From: Promethearchaeota archaeon
GTDB taxonomy: Archaea > Asgardarchaeota > Thorarchaeia > Thorarchaeales > Thorarchaeaceae
Assembly (NCBI GenBank): GCA_014728035.1
Contig: WJMJ01000100.1
Span: 1-49,642 of the forward strand
Direction: 5' to 3'
Length of the DNA stretch: 49,642 nt
Positions 8,462 to 18,346 of this stretch are shown in pieces. Each line of letters starts with the position of its first letter. Positions within the stretch are counted from its first letter, which is position 1. The position numbers and the translations under genes were made by a program. The notes below the pieces were generated by a model. It saw only the letters and a program-made list of their open reading frames with translations, made no database searches and had not been told where the DNA came from.

Positions 8462-11281
8462 TCACCCTGAATACTGTATCTCCTGTGCGATGTTCTTTGA
8501 AAGATAATGCCGCATAATCACTACTGTAGCAATCACTGCGGAAATGAGTGCCAATGATATTAATATTAGAATAAGGTCAATTGGAAAAACCATTAGAACA
8601 GGTAGTCTATTCCATGATAATTGTAGACTTGATCCCATGTATACAAGTGGTATCCGGATAACTAAGGATGAAAATGTTAACGCCAAGACAGAGCCTATTC
8701 CAATTGAAAGAAGCAGTCCGACAAATGTTTCAAATAGACTTGTTTTCAGTATTGACGAATTTTCTGTTCCTAGCGCTCTGAGAATTGAGAATTCTTTTCG
8801 GTAGTTTCGGATTTTTACAAGTGTTACAACAATCATTCCAGCAGTTAGATAGAGGAACGAGAATAGAATGTTCAGGGTATACGAACCGTAAACTGCTTGA
8901 CTCATTCTCGACTCTATCACTTCGTTAGTTTGCAGTATTGCACTATCCACATTTTCAAATAAATCTGGACCCATCTCATAGATATCTGGAATTATGGCAG
9001 AGTGATTTGCATTCGCATTAGTCTTGATGTAAAAATTCGTTATCATGTCGGTATCCATGATATCATGCAAAAAAGCGAGATTCACAATAACAAAACTCTC
9101 AATGTCTGGTTCTCCTGGAAATAGTCCATCGCCGTACAATTGCCTCTGCTCATCAAACCTTGCCATGACATCAACTATTTCGCAATTGTGTTGATATCCT
9201 CCATCTGGAGTTTCAAAGTGAATCGAGATGTTGTTGTGATAGATTGGGGTTCGCTGTCCAAAACTAGTAGGAATATATCGATACACTGGCTTGAAAGATG
9301 AAATCACACTAGAATTATCTTGTTGTAGTTGATTTATGACATGTACTGGATTTGACTCAACAGTGAAGTAGTCTTTCAGGAATGCAACTTCTTCCCAGGA
9401 TGTTGGATTTATTCCAATAATGGTCATGGTTCTATTCACAATGAAATTGTCATAGCCATTGTTTTCAAGATAGCTTACATGCGTCTTCACTTGAAGAATA
9501 CCACTGCATTTTTCTATCCCCTCAATATCTGTGAAGTTTTCCTCTAGACTTGCATTGGCATATTGTCCAATCTTGATTTCAGCATTGATATCCGATCCAA
9601 CATCAAATAGGAATAGTTCTCTTAGATGCACAGAACCTGTATTTGCTGATATTGCCGAAAATAATCCCGCAGTGAAAACTAGTCCTACGAACATTATTCC
9701 TTTTGCTTCACTCTTCTTGTACAGCAGGACAGTTCTTGAAAGAAGTTTTCTCGTTGATGCTAATGAAACGGAACGTATTTTCTCTAAGAATGCTGATTTG
9801 ATCTTAGCTGTGGGGCGAGAGAGTAAACGGCCACCTGCAATAGTAATTAAACCAATTACAGGAAACATAAGGACACTTACACTACCTAGAATGTAACTGC
9901 TACCTTCTTGGAATATAATTAGTGTAACAAGGGTAAGGAGAAAGTACATTCCAATTGCAAGAGCAATCAGTTCCTTTGCTGGACTACCCAAGGATTCATT
10001 TCGTTCTTCATCGGTTCCCGAAATAATTTGATGTGCATGCTTAGGTGTCATTATGAGAGCTTGAATGGTATTGGGTATTGAAACAATAAGTCCCATAACA
10101 AATGCAAATGAAAAGACAAAGACAATTGAATTCCATTGAAGGAGCAAACTGAAATCTTCCAGAAGTGCAGGATCGAATATCAAAAGCTCCTGTACAGTTC
10201 CTGAGATAAAAGTGGCTCCTATACCCAGTAGAATCGAAGCAAAACTGCCAATAGTTCCAGTAAAGATAGCATTACTTAGAACCCAAAAACCTGCTTGCCA
10301 GCTCGAAGCTCCTCTAGTCTTGACTATCCCTACATCTCTTCTTCTTTGGTCTGCCTGCATATCAGAATTGTATGAAATTAGCATATATCCCATGGTCAGA
10401 GTAGGAACAGAGAATGAGATTGAAATTAGAGACATGACAAGAGACCAACTTGCAAACCCTATGGTTGCAAATAATATCTCATAATTTCGAACAGTGATAT
10501 ATGGAATAAGATTTTGTTCCAATCTTCGTGCAATATTTTGGAATTGATCTTGTAAAGCTATTGGATCATTTAGTGACAAGGAACCTGTATCAAACTTCAC
10601 CCAGATCTCATGGTTAACACGATTGTATCCTCCATATCCATATACTCCATATGATTCATTCATTGCATGCTTAGTGATTATCGCATCTAGGGTAGTTCTT
10701 CTTGTTTGTGTTTGATAATCATATCTTTCGAATAATTTAGTATGATAAATTCCAGCCACAATGAAATCTTGTTCAATAACAATTTCATAGTGAGTTTCAT
10801 TTGAAGTGAACCAGATCATTGTATAGTTGTCGCCAATTTCTAGACCACGATATTCCGCGACATCTGCAGAGATAAAGCACGAATCGTTACTGAGAGTGTG
10901 TCCACCTTCTATCATATCAATAGCTCGTGGATACCTTTCAAGGAATAATTCGTCTATTCCAAGATAGGTGAATTCTCGGTAGTCATCTGAAAAATAGAAA
11001 CCTTCCAGAATCAACACATCTGTAGTAGATTCTATATCGGATTGTTCTTGAACTGTTGAGTGTATCTCTTCTATGGTGATATCTGGATGGGCATAGTAAT
11101 ATTGTGTAAGTCGTATTTGCATATGATTTGGTGAATCCTCCAACATGTCTTCAAACACTGTCGGGCCAATGCTATCTATATAGAACAGAATTCCACCTAG
11201 AATCCCAGCTGAAAGTGCGAATATCACAATAGTTAGTGTAATCTCTGGATATCTTGATGATATTCTAGAACCCAAAAACAT
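8462..11281 (-). CDS. Giant FtsX-family ABC permease (second of two)
   Basis: A 939-residue membrane subunit. There is one N-terminal span (about residues 14-34), then a large extracytoplasmic domain up to about residue 275. A cluster of spans follows, then a second extracytoplasmic domain (about 540-790). The last three spans include ILFSFLYLTAGMIVVTLV, with the FtsX-type cytosolic coupling segment REFSILRALGTENSSIL. This duplicated arrangement matches the large MacB/LolC-like permeases. Its ATG overlaps the stop of the preceding permease as TAATG. The likely role is moving or mechanically coupling envelope substrates rather than small-solute import; the substrate is unknown. Confidence 0.85.
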   Translation of the reverse strand: MFLGSRISSRYPEITLTIVIFALSAGILGGILFYIDSIGPTVFEDMLEDSPNHMQIRLTQYYYAHPDITIEEIHSTVQEQSDIESTTDVLILEGFYFSDDYREFTYLGIDELFLERYPRAIDMIEGGHTLSNDSCFISADVAEYRGLEIGDNYTMIWFTSNETHYEIVIEQDFIVAGIYHTKLFERYDYQTQTRRTTLDAIITKHAMNESYGVYGYGGYNRVNHEIWVKFDTGSLSLNDPIALQDQFQNIARRLEQNLIPYITVRNYEILFATIGFASWSLVMSLISISFSVPTLTMGYMLISYNSDMQADQRRRDVGIVKTRGASSWQAGFWVLSNAIFTGTIGSFASILLGIGATFISGTVQELLIFDPALLEDFSLLLQWNSIVFVFSFAFVMGLIVSIPNTIQALIMTPKHAHQIISGTDEERNESLGSPAKELIALAIGMYFLLTLVTLIIFQEGSSYILGSVSVLMFPVIGLITIAGGRLLSRPTAKIKSAFLEKIRSVSLASTRKLLSRTVLLYKKSEAKGIMFVGLVFTAGLFSAISANTGSVHLRELFLFDVGSDINAEIKIGQYANASLEENFTDIEGIEKCSGILQVKTHVSYLENNGYDNFIVNRTMTIIGINPTSWEEVAFLKDYFTVESNPVHVINQLQQDNSSVISSFKPVYRYIPTSFGQRTPIYHNNISIHFETPDGGYQHNCEIVDVMARFDEQRQLYGDGLFPGEPDIESFVIVNLAFLHDIMDTDMITNFYIKTNANANHSAIIPDIYEMGPDLFENVDSAILQTNEVIESRMSQAVYGSYTLNILFSFLYLTAGMIVVTLVKIRNYRKEFSILRALGTENSSILKTSLFETFVGLLLSIGIGSVLALTFSSLVIRIPLVYMGSSLQLSWNRLPVLMVFPIDLILILISLALISAVIATVVIMRHYLSKNIAQEIQYSG

Positions 11282-14049
11282 TACACATCACCTCCATACG
11301 GTCCAGCCTCAGTCCATGACGCATTCAAGGTTTCTGCTAAGTTAACTTTTGAAGTTGTAAAAGCAATACCGATTACAAATATTGCAATTGCAGCAATGAA
11401 AAAGAGAAGAATCGATAGTAGTAGAAACCAAGGAACTGATAGAATCATAGTTATTGGAAACATGAATTGATAGTCTTCGTATGAGCTGATGTGAGTTGAC
11501 ATATTGTTGATAATTAGGACTGGTGTGTAGATTATTAGGAAGATGATACTGAGAAAGCTGATGACAAACATCTCTGCACTTTGAGCTTTAACTATTAGAT
11601 TTCTATCTGCTCCAAGTGAATGCAACAATGCAATCTCTCTTTTTCTATTTCTAATCCCCTCAGCTGCATACAATAAGAATGACCCAAAAACAACAAGAAT
11701 CTCTATTCCTAATAACATAGAATCTACAGACCGATCTATATGATATTGAGAATTTGATTGGTATGTGTCCATTACATTTGAAACACTTTGCCAAAGATTA
11801 TATTGGAAAATAGGTCCTGCGCCTTGTTCAAGCAATTTTTCTACAAGTTTCGTGCCGTTCACATTGTCTTTGGTTCGTACACACACTCTAATATCACTCG
11901 TTGATATGTTGAGCGTACTATTGATGTAGTTCCAATTTACCCATATTGCTCTTTTTCCAACTCGGAATCCACTGTCAATAATATTGACACTTGGATGTTC
12001 ATAGTGGATTCGTATCCTTCTAAACAAATTCGTATCAGGAAGAGCATCTGTAATATCTACTACAATGAATGTAACGATATTCGTTTCACTCATTGAATTT
12101 TGAAAAGCTCTGAAGCTGTCTCCAACAGAGAGTTCATAGATATTAGCGATATCTGCGGTGATTATAGCTCCGCTTGGTGTGTCAGCAAGAAGTCTTAGAG
12201 AATCATCAAGTGTTGTTTCATTTAATGGATTCCCACTGGCATCAAATCCAACATTTCGATATTCTAAGGGGTTGATTGCTGTAATCCGCGCACCCTCTGA
12301 ATATGTCGCACTTAAACCGAGAGGAACATTTCTAACAATTGCAGCAGCTTCTGTACCTTCATAAGATGTGATATTTGTGAGAAATTCATCCAATTCGGAA
12401 TCGTAATCCTGCGAGATATAAAACGATACATCAGCTCCTATTCCAAATCTAGTTTGACCAATCTTGGTTGTTGGAATTGACGAGTGTAACGTTGCACTGG
12501 TCCAGACTAAACTAATTGATAGAACTAGAACCATCATTGCAGGCCCTGCTGATGAAGCTTCCTTTCCTAATCTTCTAACACCAATAGCAGATGGAAGAAA
12601 TCCTGTGATTTTACTTGTTGATGCCGCTAATATCGTCGATCCTCGCCTCAGAGCTTTTGTGCAAAGGCTTGCTAAAGCAGCAAATAACACAGCTGGTAAT
12701 ATTACTAGGATTGGTATCAGGAATGGAAATGAGTAGATGAGATTTCCAGCGCTGAAAGCCATAAATAATGCAATAAACGACCCAATCAGTACGATGCTAT
12801 CCCATCTGATGTAGGTCAAAATTCTAGAAAGCTTTGCTAGTTTCCCTTCTGATTCATCAACACGTTTCTTTGTCGAATAGACCATACGATATGAAACAAG
12901 TACAAATATTGGTAACAGCAGTCCTGAAACTCCAGATATAACCAAAGATTCTGATGTGACCATTAAAGGTTCAGTGAATACTTTCGCAAAATCAAATACT
13001 AGGAAGTCTATAGAAGCAATTCCTACTCTGCTGAATAAAACTCCAAATAGTAGTCCCAATGGAATTGAAACAAGAGAAATCAATGCAAGTTCTCTATTTT
13101 CAATACTTTGGATTTTCTCCTCAGACGCACCTCTAGCTATCAACATGCTACTTTCGTATCTTCTTTCATTGATATTGTTTCGAATAGCTAGGAATATCAC
13201 AAATGCAACTAATAATCCGATTCCAGCTGATCTTGATAGCTGCGCAATTCTTTGGAGAGTTTGCCATTGGATGAAAGAAAAGAGAGCTTGTGAAAGATAA
13301 TTATCCACATAGTAATTAGAATATCCAAATTCGGGTTCATAAAATGGGTCAAGTCTCATGATTGCATTGTTAATGTCTTCCAAATACCCCATACTCCCAC
13401 CTGTATTAAAGGGAGTTAGTGGCCTTCTATCTATTTCGATTACGAGTTTCTCATCTCTTCGGATAGGTTCTATAATCCCTTCAGAAATAATTGCCTGAGT
13501 TGGAAAATAGGATGGTGCATGTTCAGAGCTAGGGTTGATGAAATCTATTATTCCCACAACGGTAACGATACTGAACTCTTCGTAATCCATCGTGTAATTG
13601 AGCATCTGTCCAATTGTGATGCTCCTGTCCTGAGCATACTGTGAATGAAATGCAATTTGATTGGACGCTGTAGGTAATGAACCATTGATCAACTCCACCG
13701 TATTTGAAAATTCTGAGAAGAAATCTGCACTAAATTCCCAAGTTTCACAAAACATGTTGTTATTTGAATCAAGGGGAACAAATTCAATATAGGCGTAATT
13801 TATGTCTATTACCTTGGTTATACCATTAATCTCCTGGACATTGTCTGTTTGAGATATGATATTGGGTCCAATTGCCATCATCGCGATTGGCCCAACATCC
13901 ATTTCCTTTTCCCATTGATGGATGGAATATGAATCAACATAAATCGTTAAACTGGTGAACAATGTTGATGCTAGAATGAATGATAGAAGAGTGAGACCTT
14001 TTCTTCTCTTGCTTTGAAATACATCATATCCAACTGGTGTCGCAGTCAA
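11281..14049 (-). CDS. Giant FtsX-family ABC permease (first of two)
   Basis: A 922-residue partner of the next permease. A single N-terminal span (about residues 18-38) and a long extracytoplasmic domain are followed by clustered spans (FVIFLAIRNNI, LISLVSIPLGLLFGVLF, LLPIFVLVSYRM and others). A second extracytoplasmic domain precedes three C-terminal spans. The coupling segment REIALLHSLGADRNLIV is the FtsX signature just before the last spans. It is only loosely similar to its partner, so the two probably form a heterodimer. The gene follows the LolD-like ATPase by 18 bases and overlaps the next permease by one base, indicating translational coupling. The substrate is unknown. Confidence 0.85.
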   Translation of the reverse strand: MTATPVGYDVFQSKRRKGLTLLSFILASTLFTSLTIYVDSYSIHQWEKEMDVGPIAMMAIGPNIISQTDNVQEINGITKVIDINYAYIEFVPLDSNNNMFCETWEFSADFFSEFSNTVELINGSLPTASNQIAFHSQYAQDRSITIGQMLNYTMDYEEFSIVTVVGIIDFINPSSEHAPSYFPTQAIISEGIIEPIRRDEKLVIEIDRRPLTPFNTGGSMGYLEDINNAIMRLDPFYEPEFGYSNYYVDNYLSQALFSFIQWQTLQRIAQLSRSAGIGLLVAFVIFLAIRNNINERRYESSMLIARGASEEKIQSIENRELALISLVSIPLGLLFGVLFSRVGIASIDFLVFDFAKVFTEPLMVTSESLVISGVSGLLLPIFVLVSYRMVYSTKKRVDESEGKLAKLSRILTYIRWDSIVLIGSFIALFMAFSAGNLIYSFPFLIPILVILPAVLFAALASLCTKALRRGSTILAASTSKITGFLPSAIGVRRLGKEASSAGPAMMVLVLSISLVWTSATLHSSIPTTKIGQTRFGIGADVSFYISQDYDSELDEFLTNITSYEGTEAAAIVRNVPLGLSATYSEGARITAINPLEYRNVGFDASGNPLNETTLDDSLRLLADTPSGAIITADIANIYELSVGDSFRAFQNSMSETNIVTFIVVDITDALPDTNLFRRIRIHYEHPSVNIIDSGFRVGKRAIWVNWNYINSTLNISTSDIRVCVRTKDNVNGTKLVEKLLEQGAGPIFQYNLWQSVSNVMDTYQSNSQYHIDRSVDSMLLGIEILVVFGSFLLYAAEGIRNRKREIALLHSLGADRNLIVKAQSAEMFVISFLSIIFLIIYTPVLIINNMSTHISSYEDYQFMFPITMILSVPWFLLLSILLFFIAAIAIFVIGIAFTTSKVNLAETLNASWTEAGPYGGDV

Positions 14050-14067
14050 TTGATACTCCCCATTGCT

Positions 14068-14763
14068 TTATTGAGGTTCCATTTGCCCGTCTCTCATCTT
14101 ATGGACCCTATCTAATTTCTTTCCTACCTCTGGGTCATGAGTAACAACTAGTAATGTGCCGCCCTCTTTGCGAGTCAATTCGATTAGCACTTTCATGACC
14201 TCATCACCTGTATGAGTATCAAGGTCTCCTGTGGGTTCATCAGCTAGTACTATTACAGAACCATTTTCTGCTGGTGGTTTTGCAAGAGAACGAGCAATTG
14301 CAACTCGTTGTTGTTCTCCTCCGCTTAATTCGTCAGGTCTATGGTCTGCACGTTCCTCTAACCCAACAAGTTGAAGGAGGTGGTTAACTCGTTCATGCCT
14401 GATATCTTCATCAACACCTGCAATCAATAGCGGAAGTTCTACATTTTCTCTTGCAGACAATACAGGAAGAAGGTTGAAGAACTGGAATACAAAACTGATT
14501 TTGTTTCTTCTTACATAAGTCAGTTCTTTTTGTTTCATATCAGTTATATCAATACCGTCAAGGATAACTCGACCTTCAGTAGGTCGGTCAAGAGCTCCAA
14601 TAAGATTCAGTAAGGTGGTCTTTCCAGAACCACTGGGCCCCATTATTCCAATGACCGCTCCCTTTTCTACCTCTAGTGACACTCCACGTAGTGCATGGAC
14701 CTCGATTTCACCCATATAGTACACTCGTGATACGTTTTGAAGGTCTATTATTGGTGTGTTCAA
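14068..14763 (-). CDS. LolD/MacB-type ABC transporter ATPase
   Basis: A 231-residue ATPase with all canonical motifs: Walker [10 protein letters not shown] (42-50), Q-loop VFQFFNLLP, signature LSGGEQQR (146-153), Walker B VIVLADE (170-176), D-loop and switch histidine in THD. It is the first gene of a four-gene operon (ATPase, permease, permease, ATPase-AbrB). Compared with the second ATPase of the operon it has the standard ADEPTGDLD and no extra domain. The two ATPases are different enough to act as an asymmetric pair, one conventional and one modified. The upstream region to 14916 is shared with the divergent gene and should hold both promoters. Confidence 0.92.
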   Translation of the reverse strand: MNTPIIDLQNVSRVYYMGEIEVHALRGVSLEVEKGAVIGIMGPSGSGKTTLLNLIGALDRPTEGRVILDGIDITDMKQKELTYVRRNKISFVFQFFNLLPVLSARENVELPLLIAGVDEDIRHERVNHLLQLVGLEERADHRPDELSGGEQQRVAIARSLAKPPAENGSVIVLADEPTGDLDTHTGDEVMKVLIELTRKEGGTLLVVTHDPEVGKKLDRVHKMRDGQMEPQ

Positions 14764-14916
14764 ATTCCCACCCCAAATGTTGTATGCAATATTTTGCTTT
14801 CTTGAGGGCTATTAAACTAATTGTTCAAAGTACGTTTATATCAGCTATATCCTTCTTCACGAGGGAAGCTTTATTTCGGGTTATGACATTCTCCAGACAT
14901 AAAATAGTAACAGAGA

Positions 14917-15564
14917 ATGGGAGATATGCCTGAAGAAATCAAAACAATGACATACGAGTTCTTCAGTTGGAGAGGCTTTTTTGTAGGTGCTTTATTGATA
15001 GTCATCTCTATGGTTGTTCAATCTCTTATCAGTTTCCCTCAAATTTGGCTAGAGCGAACATTCTCTTTTACTTTCCTCGTTGCTTTCTCAGCAATGACCA
15101 TCGGTACTGCTTCAGGTGGCGTTTTAGTTTATCTCTTTCCTCCTGATCAAGATGTCATCGGCGTGGCTGGTCTTGGCAGTGATGATGCAACTCAACATAT
15201 GGCATTATTCCTGATATTGGTTTCATTGGTTCAGCCATTGATGAGTGGATTCATCTTTTTCTTTGATTATTATAGCGCAGATGAATTCATTTTCATTTGG
15301 GTGATTACAGACTTTCTCGCACCCAGCGCAGGATTTACTGCATCCTTACTACATCGGACAAACACTATTGCACAGGATTTGAAATCATATTTCTCAGAAA
15401 ACACTCGTTTGAAGTTATCAGAACTTGAATGGCTACATGGAGTTGGACCTAGAACTGCCGCATATCGTATGGGGATGCTAGAAAATGCGATTAGAAGAGT
15501 GAAAGATGTTCATTTGAGAGGCCATGAGGTTGTTTTTGAAAAGGATCCATTTCCTATCGGATAA
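14917..15564 (+). CDS. Four-span membrane protein with HhH-like cytosolic tail
   Basis: A 215-residue protein with four spans (about residues 15-40, 48-72, 88-112 and 123-145). After the last span, a roughly 60-residue soluble tail contains LSELEWLHGVGPRTAAYRMG, in which HGVGPRTA resembles the hairpin of helix-hairpin-helix DNA-binding motifs (GxGxxxA). The family is not recognised. A leader ATG at 14917 and a second ATG at 14926 are both possible. Another membrane protein in the window, at 34081-35658, also ends in an HhH-like module, so membrane tethering of such modules may recur here. The function is unknown. Confidence 0.65.
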   Translation: MGDMPEEIKTMTYEFFSWRGFFVGALLIVISMVVQSLISFPQIWLERTFSFTFLVAFSAMTIGTASGGVLVYLFPPDQDVIGVAGLGSDDATQHMALFLILVSLVQPLMSGFIFFFDYYSADEFIFIWVITDFLAPSAGFTASLLHRTNTIAQDLKSYFSENTRLKLSELEWLHGVGPRTAAYRMGMLENAIRRVKDVHLRGHEVVFEKDPFPIG

Positions 15565-15567
15565 AAT

Positions 15568-15876
15568 TCACGAATGCTTCTTTTTAACATGAACCGCCAT
15601 TCCCTCTTCTGTCCATGCGACCCATGAGCATCTCAAACATGAAAATGCTTTACTCCCGAGCCCAAACCGCGGTGGGTCTTTCTTTTCTAGTTCGAAGATT
15701 GTTCCACCATAGCCACTTCTTTTCTTACTTATCACTTTGAAACGTTTCTCGAAACATTTTGTACAGATGCCTAGATTCATCTGTTCATCTCTGGCATAAT
15801 TTTCCTCCAAAGTTTTAGCTGGAGGAAGTTGCCCAATCTCGTCACCACAGCTTTCACATCGTTCGCTCGACTTCAT
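15568..15876 (-). CDS. Small zinc-finger protein
   Basis: A 102-residue protein with two metal sites. The first uses C7-x2-C10 and C38-x2-C41. The second is a C2H2-type finger with C80-x2-C83 and H96-x4-H101 at the extreme C-terminus (FSCLRCSW...MAVHVKKKHS). The middle is basic. It probably binds nucleic acid or protein. The frame opens with TTG, GTG and ATG in quick succession; I use the ATG. It converges with the four-span membrane protein gene, leaving only three bases between their stop codons. The family is not recognised. Confidence 0.7.
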   Translation of the reverse strand: MKSSERCESCGDEIGQLPPAKTLEENYARDEQMNLGICTKCFEKRFKVISKKRSGYGGTIFELEKKDPPRFGLGSKAFSCLRCSWVAWTEEGMAVHVKKKHS

Positions 15877-16022
15877 CACCAACTTGCGGAAATATTACAT
15901 AAACCCACTACATGGTATTATTACGCACGAGTATTTTACTTATACGGTTGTTGAGTGTAGCAAACTTCCGATATCATGGTCTATTTTTTTCTGAATCGTT
16001 TCGATATGGTAAAATCTTCATG

Positions 16023-17513
16023 CTACAAGTTTTGGGCAAATAATTCTGCAGCAGTTTGAAAGACTTCTTCGACTCCTTCACCTGTCAAACAAGAACATTC
16101 AATAAACGCTACTGGGTGCAATTTATTTCCATTAGCAAACTTCTGTGCTAGCTGATCTGCTAAAGCAAATCCCTCTTTGTGTGAAACAGGATCGTCTCCA
16201 GTATCTACCGAAACCTCACCCCGCTCATCTATTTTGTTGCCAACAATAACAACTGGCGGAACATAGTCACATGTTGTGGTAGCTTCTTTCAACCAGAATT
16301 CCACACTATCAAAACTCCAACGATCTGATGTGGAATATACAATTATTAGGACATCTGGAGATGCATAGAATTGACTCCTTGATACTTTTGCTTTCACTGC
16401 TTCATCGAAAGACCAAATTTGGAGGTTCACTCTGTGTGTTGGAACAGTATACATTTTTTGCTGGACATATGGTGCTTTTGTACCATTTCCTGAAACTGGT
16501 ACTGGCTCCATCTCTGCCTTTTTCTGTAAACTTTGTTTTCCAACATCCTCCTCACCAAGAATCAATGTCTTTGCTTCTACTATTGGTTTGATAGCATGGT
16601 CTGGGAGAACTGTTGATTTTTCTTCTTCTGTAGGAGAAACTTTACCTTTTGCTGTACTACCCTCAATTTCAACAGCAGGGATGTCCACAGATACTTTCTC
16701 TGGCTCTTCTTCGATGTCTGCTTCACTTGAAACAACTTTTGGTTTTGCCCTTGACGTGCCCAAACTCACTTCGGGTAGACTGATATCCACTTTTGTTTCT
16801 TGTACTTCTTCATCATCCAATATTACAGGTTGTGAAGCAACAGCACTTGTTGCAGCTGTTACTTCTTCTGATCCCTCAACTCTGATAGCGATTTTTTGTT
16901 TCTCATCCTTTTTCACTTCGATTGGCTCTGCAATAAATTCATCACTTAAAGCTTCGACTGCTGCTAGAGCTTCAGCAACATCATCAAATTCCATATCTCC
17001 AATAATTGGTTTCTTCTTCTCTTCAAAGCTGACTTCTGGACTTTTGATGAACGCAGCAGCGATTGACGAGGAACTTTTTCCTGATGATCCATCACTATGT
17101 GCTTGTACACTGACCTGATGAGCTGAAGTTTTCACGACAACTTCTTCAGTTTCTTGATCTTTTTCAGTTTCTGAAATGTGTGATTCTTTTCGAGAAGGCG
17201 TTTCTGTCATGGATGGTGTTTCAAGATCTGCAGTTTCAGTTTTTTCTATCTCGTCCTCTTCTACTGCAGATTCAAGGTCTTCTTCATCGACGATTTTCTT
17301 TACCTGTGGAACTCCAATCTTCAACAGTACTCCTTTAAGAATTCCGGGAGCAAGGATTTTCCTACGTGCTTTGAAGAACAGTTCTACATCTTCTAGTATT
17401 TCGTCAAATGACCTATTCTTTGTAGGTACTTTTTTCTTAACTAGACCTTTGTCTCGTATTTCTACATAACCAGGTATAAGCATCAGTCCGATTGTTGTCC
17501 CTTGTACTATCAA
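16023..17513 (-). CDS. Degenerate Ras/Rab-like GTPase fold on a long charged linker
   Basis: A 496-residue protein in three parts. Residues 1-85 form a compact N-terminal domain (IGLMLIPGYVEIRDKG...ILAPGILKGVLLKIGVPQV) that I cannot place. Residues 86-305 are an acidic, Glu/Ser/Thr/Val-rich, probably disordered linker. Residues 314-496 have the small GTPase order of strands. The P-loop reads GEEDVGKQ (320-327), with Gln where Ser/Thr should bind Mg. The DxxG motif is replaced by WSFDEA (367-372). NKID (426-429) and an ECSC-like G5 are kept. So base recognition looks intact but hydrolysis should be lost. Such GTPase-fold proteins are abundant in Asgard archaea. The TTG at 17513 is used; an ATG eleven codons in is possible. 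Confidence 0.78.
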   Translation of the reverse strand: MIVQGTTIGLMLIPGYVEIRDKGLVKKKVPTKNRSFDEILEDVELFFKARRKILAPGILKGVLLKIGVPQVKKIVDEEDLESAVEEDEIEKTETADLETPSMTETPSRKESHISETEKDQETEEVVVKTSAHQVSVQAHSDGSSGKSSSSIAAAFIKSPEVSFEEKKKPIIGDMEFDDVAEALAAVEALSDEFIAEPIEVKKDEKQKIAIRVEGSEEVTAATSAVASQPVILDDEEVQETKVDISLPEVSLGTSRAKPKVVSSEADIEEEPEKVSVDIPAVEIEGSTAKGKVSPTEEEKSTVLPDHAIKPIVEAKTLILGEEDVGKQSLQKKAEMEPVPVSGNGTKAPYVQQKMYTVPTHRVNLQIWSFDEAVKAKVSRSQFYASPDVLIIVYSTSDRWSFDSVEFWLKEATTTCDYVPPVVIVGNKIDERGEVSVDTGDDPVSHKEGFALADQLAQKFANGNKLHPVAFIECSCLTGEGVEEVFQTAAELFAQNL

Positions 17514-17698
17514 GTCTTAACATGGCTCCCTTGAGTACTAACATTACAAATAGCTTTGAAATCTTAACTCTTTCGTCACTTATTAAAGATACGTGGAGGA
17601 ATTATCATAAGTTGCAGTAAATCTGATAATTGACAGCGACCACATCCAACAGAAAGAAATATGACTATTCATGGTAGCTGAAATATGAGGATGAATCC

Positions 17699-18262
17699 AT
17701 GACAGATGAAATCGACTTTCGAGATTATGTGGATGTAATCAAAGACTGGCCCGAACCAGGCAAAGCAGTATGCGATATCAGTCGTTTACTAGAGCACCCA
17801 TCGGTCTTTCACGAAGCTGTGGTAGCTCTTGCTAAACCTTTTGTAGAACTCCAACCAAACAAGGTATTAGGAATCGAACAACGTGGATTAGCTCTTGGAA
17901 GTGCAATTGCATATTATCTTGGCTGTGGAATTGTTCCTGCTCGATCAATTGCATATGTTCCTGAGGATTATAGCAGACCAGTCGAATGGCTTCCATCCAG
18001 TAGATTTGCTGATAGAAGACTTGCTTTGGTTTCAGAATCTATCGACCCTGGAGATAGAGTCGCGATTGTTGATGACTGGCTTATTCAAGGGACAACTGTC
18101 TTAGCTGTTGCTAAAGTCGTAGAAAAGCTAGAAGCATCGGTTGTTGGTGTAGCATGTGTCATAAATAATATGACAGAGACCAGAAGAAAACTACTTGGTC
18201 GTCCTGAGATTCATTCTCTGATTGAAAATCTTGCAACTGATGTACTAAATCCAGTAGATTAA
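17699..18262 (+). CDS. apt: Adenine phosphoribosyltransferase-like enzyme
   Basis: A 187-residue type I phosphoribosyltransferase. The PRPP-binding motif is VAIVDDWLIQGTT (121-133), and the N-terminal stretch WPEPGKAVCDISRLLEHP matches the APRT signature (FPxPGixFkDItpLL). APRT makes AMP from adenine and PRPP in purine salvage. The hood region is not the usual YSLEYG type but reads SRPVEWLPSSR, so the base preference could differ. GAGGATGA before the ATG sets the start. It is the only gene between two minus-strand neighbours and ends in its own hairpin. APRT-like is firm; adenine as the substrate is likely. Confidence 0.8.
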   Translation: MTDEIDFRDYVDVIKDWPEPGKAVCDISRLLEHPSVFHEAVVALAKPFVELQPNKVLGIEQRGLALGSAIAYYLGCGIVPARSIAYVPEDYSRPVEWLPSSRFADRRLALVSESIDPGDRVAIVDDWLIQGTTVLAVAKVVEKLEASVVGVACVINNMTETRRKLLGRPEIHSLIENLATDVLNPVD

Positions 18263-18270
18263 ATTCTTTT

Positions 18271-18300
18271 GAGCCCGAGAAGCTTTTCTCTGGCTCTTAT
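18271..18300 (+). terminator. Hairpin terminator after apt
   Basis: GAGCC-C-GAGAA (18271-18281) pairs with TTCTC-T-GGCTC (18286-18296), with one mismatch in a ten-pair stem around a four-base loop. T-rich sequence follows. It lies eight bases after the apt stop. Confidence 0.65.
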
Positions 18301-18311
18301 TTATTACTATC

Positions 18312-18341
18312 AAAAAAAAGAGGGATGGGTCATAGCCCATC
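18312..18341 (-). terminator. Hairpin-T terminator of the acyl-CoA synthetase gene
   Basis: GATGGG (18324-18329) pairs with CCCATC (18336-18341), and flanking GAG/CTC can extend the stem. On the minus strand the hairpin is followed by a T8 tract (18313-18320 as A on plus). It stands five bases beyond the stop of the minus-strand gene, back to back with the apt terminator. Confidence 0.7.
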
Positions 18342-18346
18342 TTCTC

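Noticed and set aside
9531..10484. Plus-strand frames of 90-120 residues opposite the FtsX permeases
   Set aside because: They are antisense shadows of the strong minus-strand genes with no start signals.
16588..17118. A 176-residue plus-strand frame opposite the GTPase linker
   Set aside because: It is the low-complexity mirror of the Glu/Ser-rich linker, has no ribosome site, and vanishes as a protein pattern.
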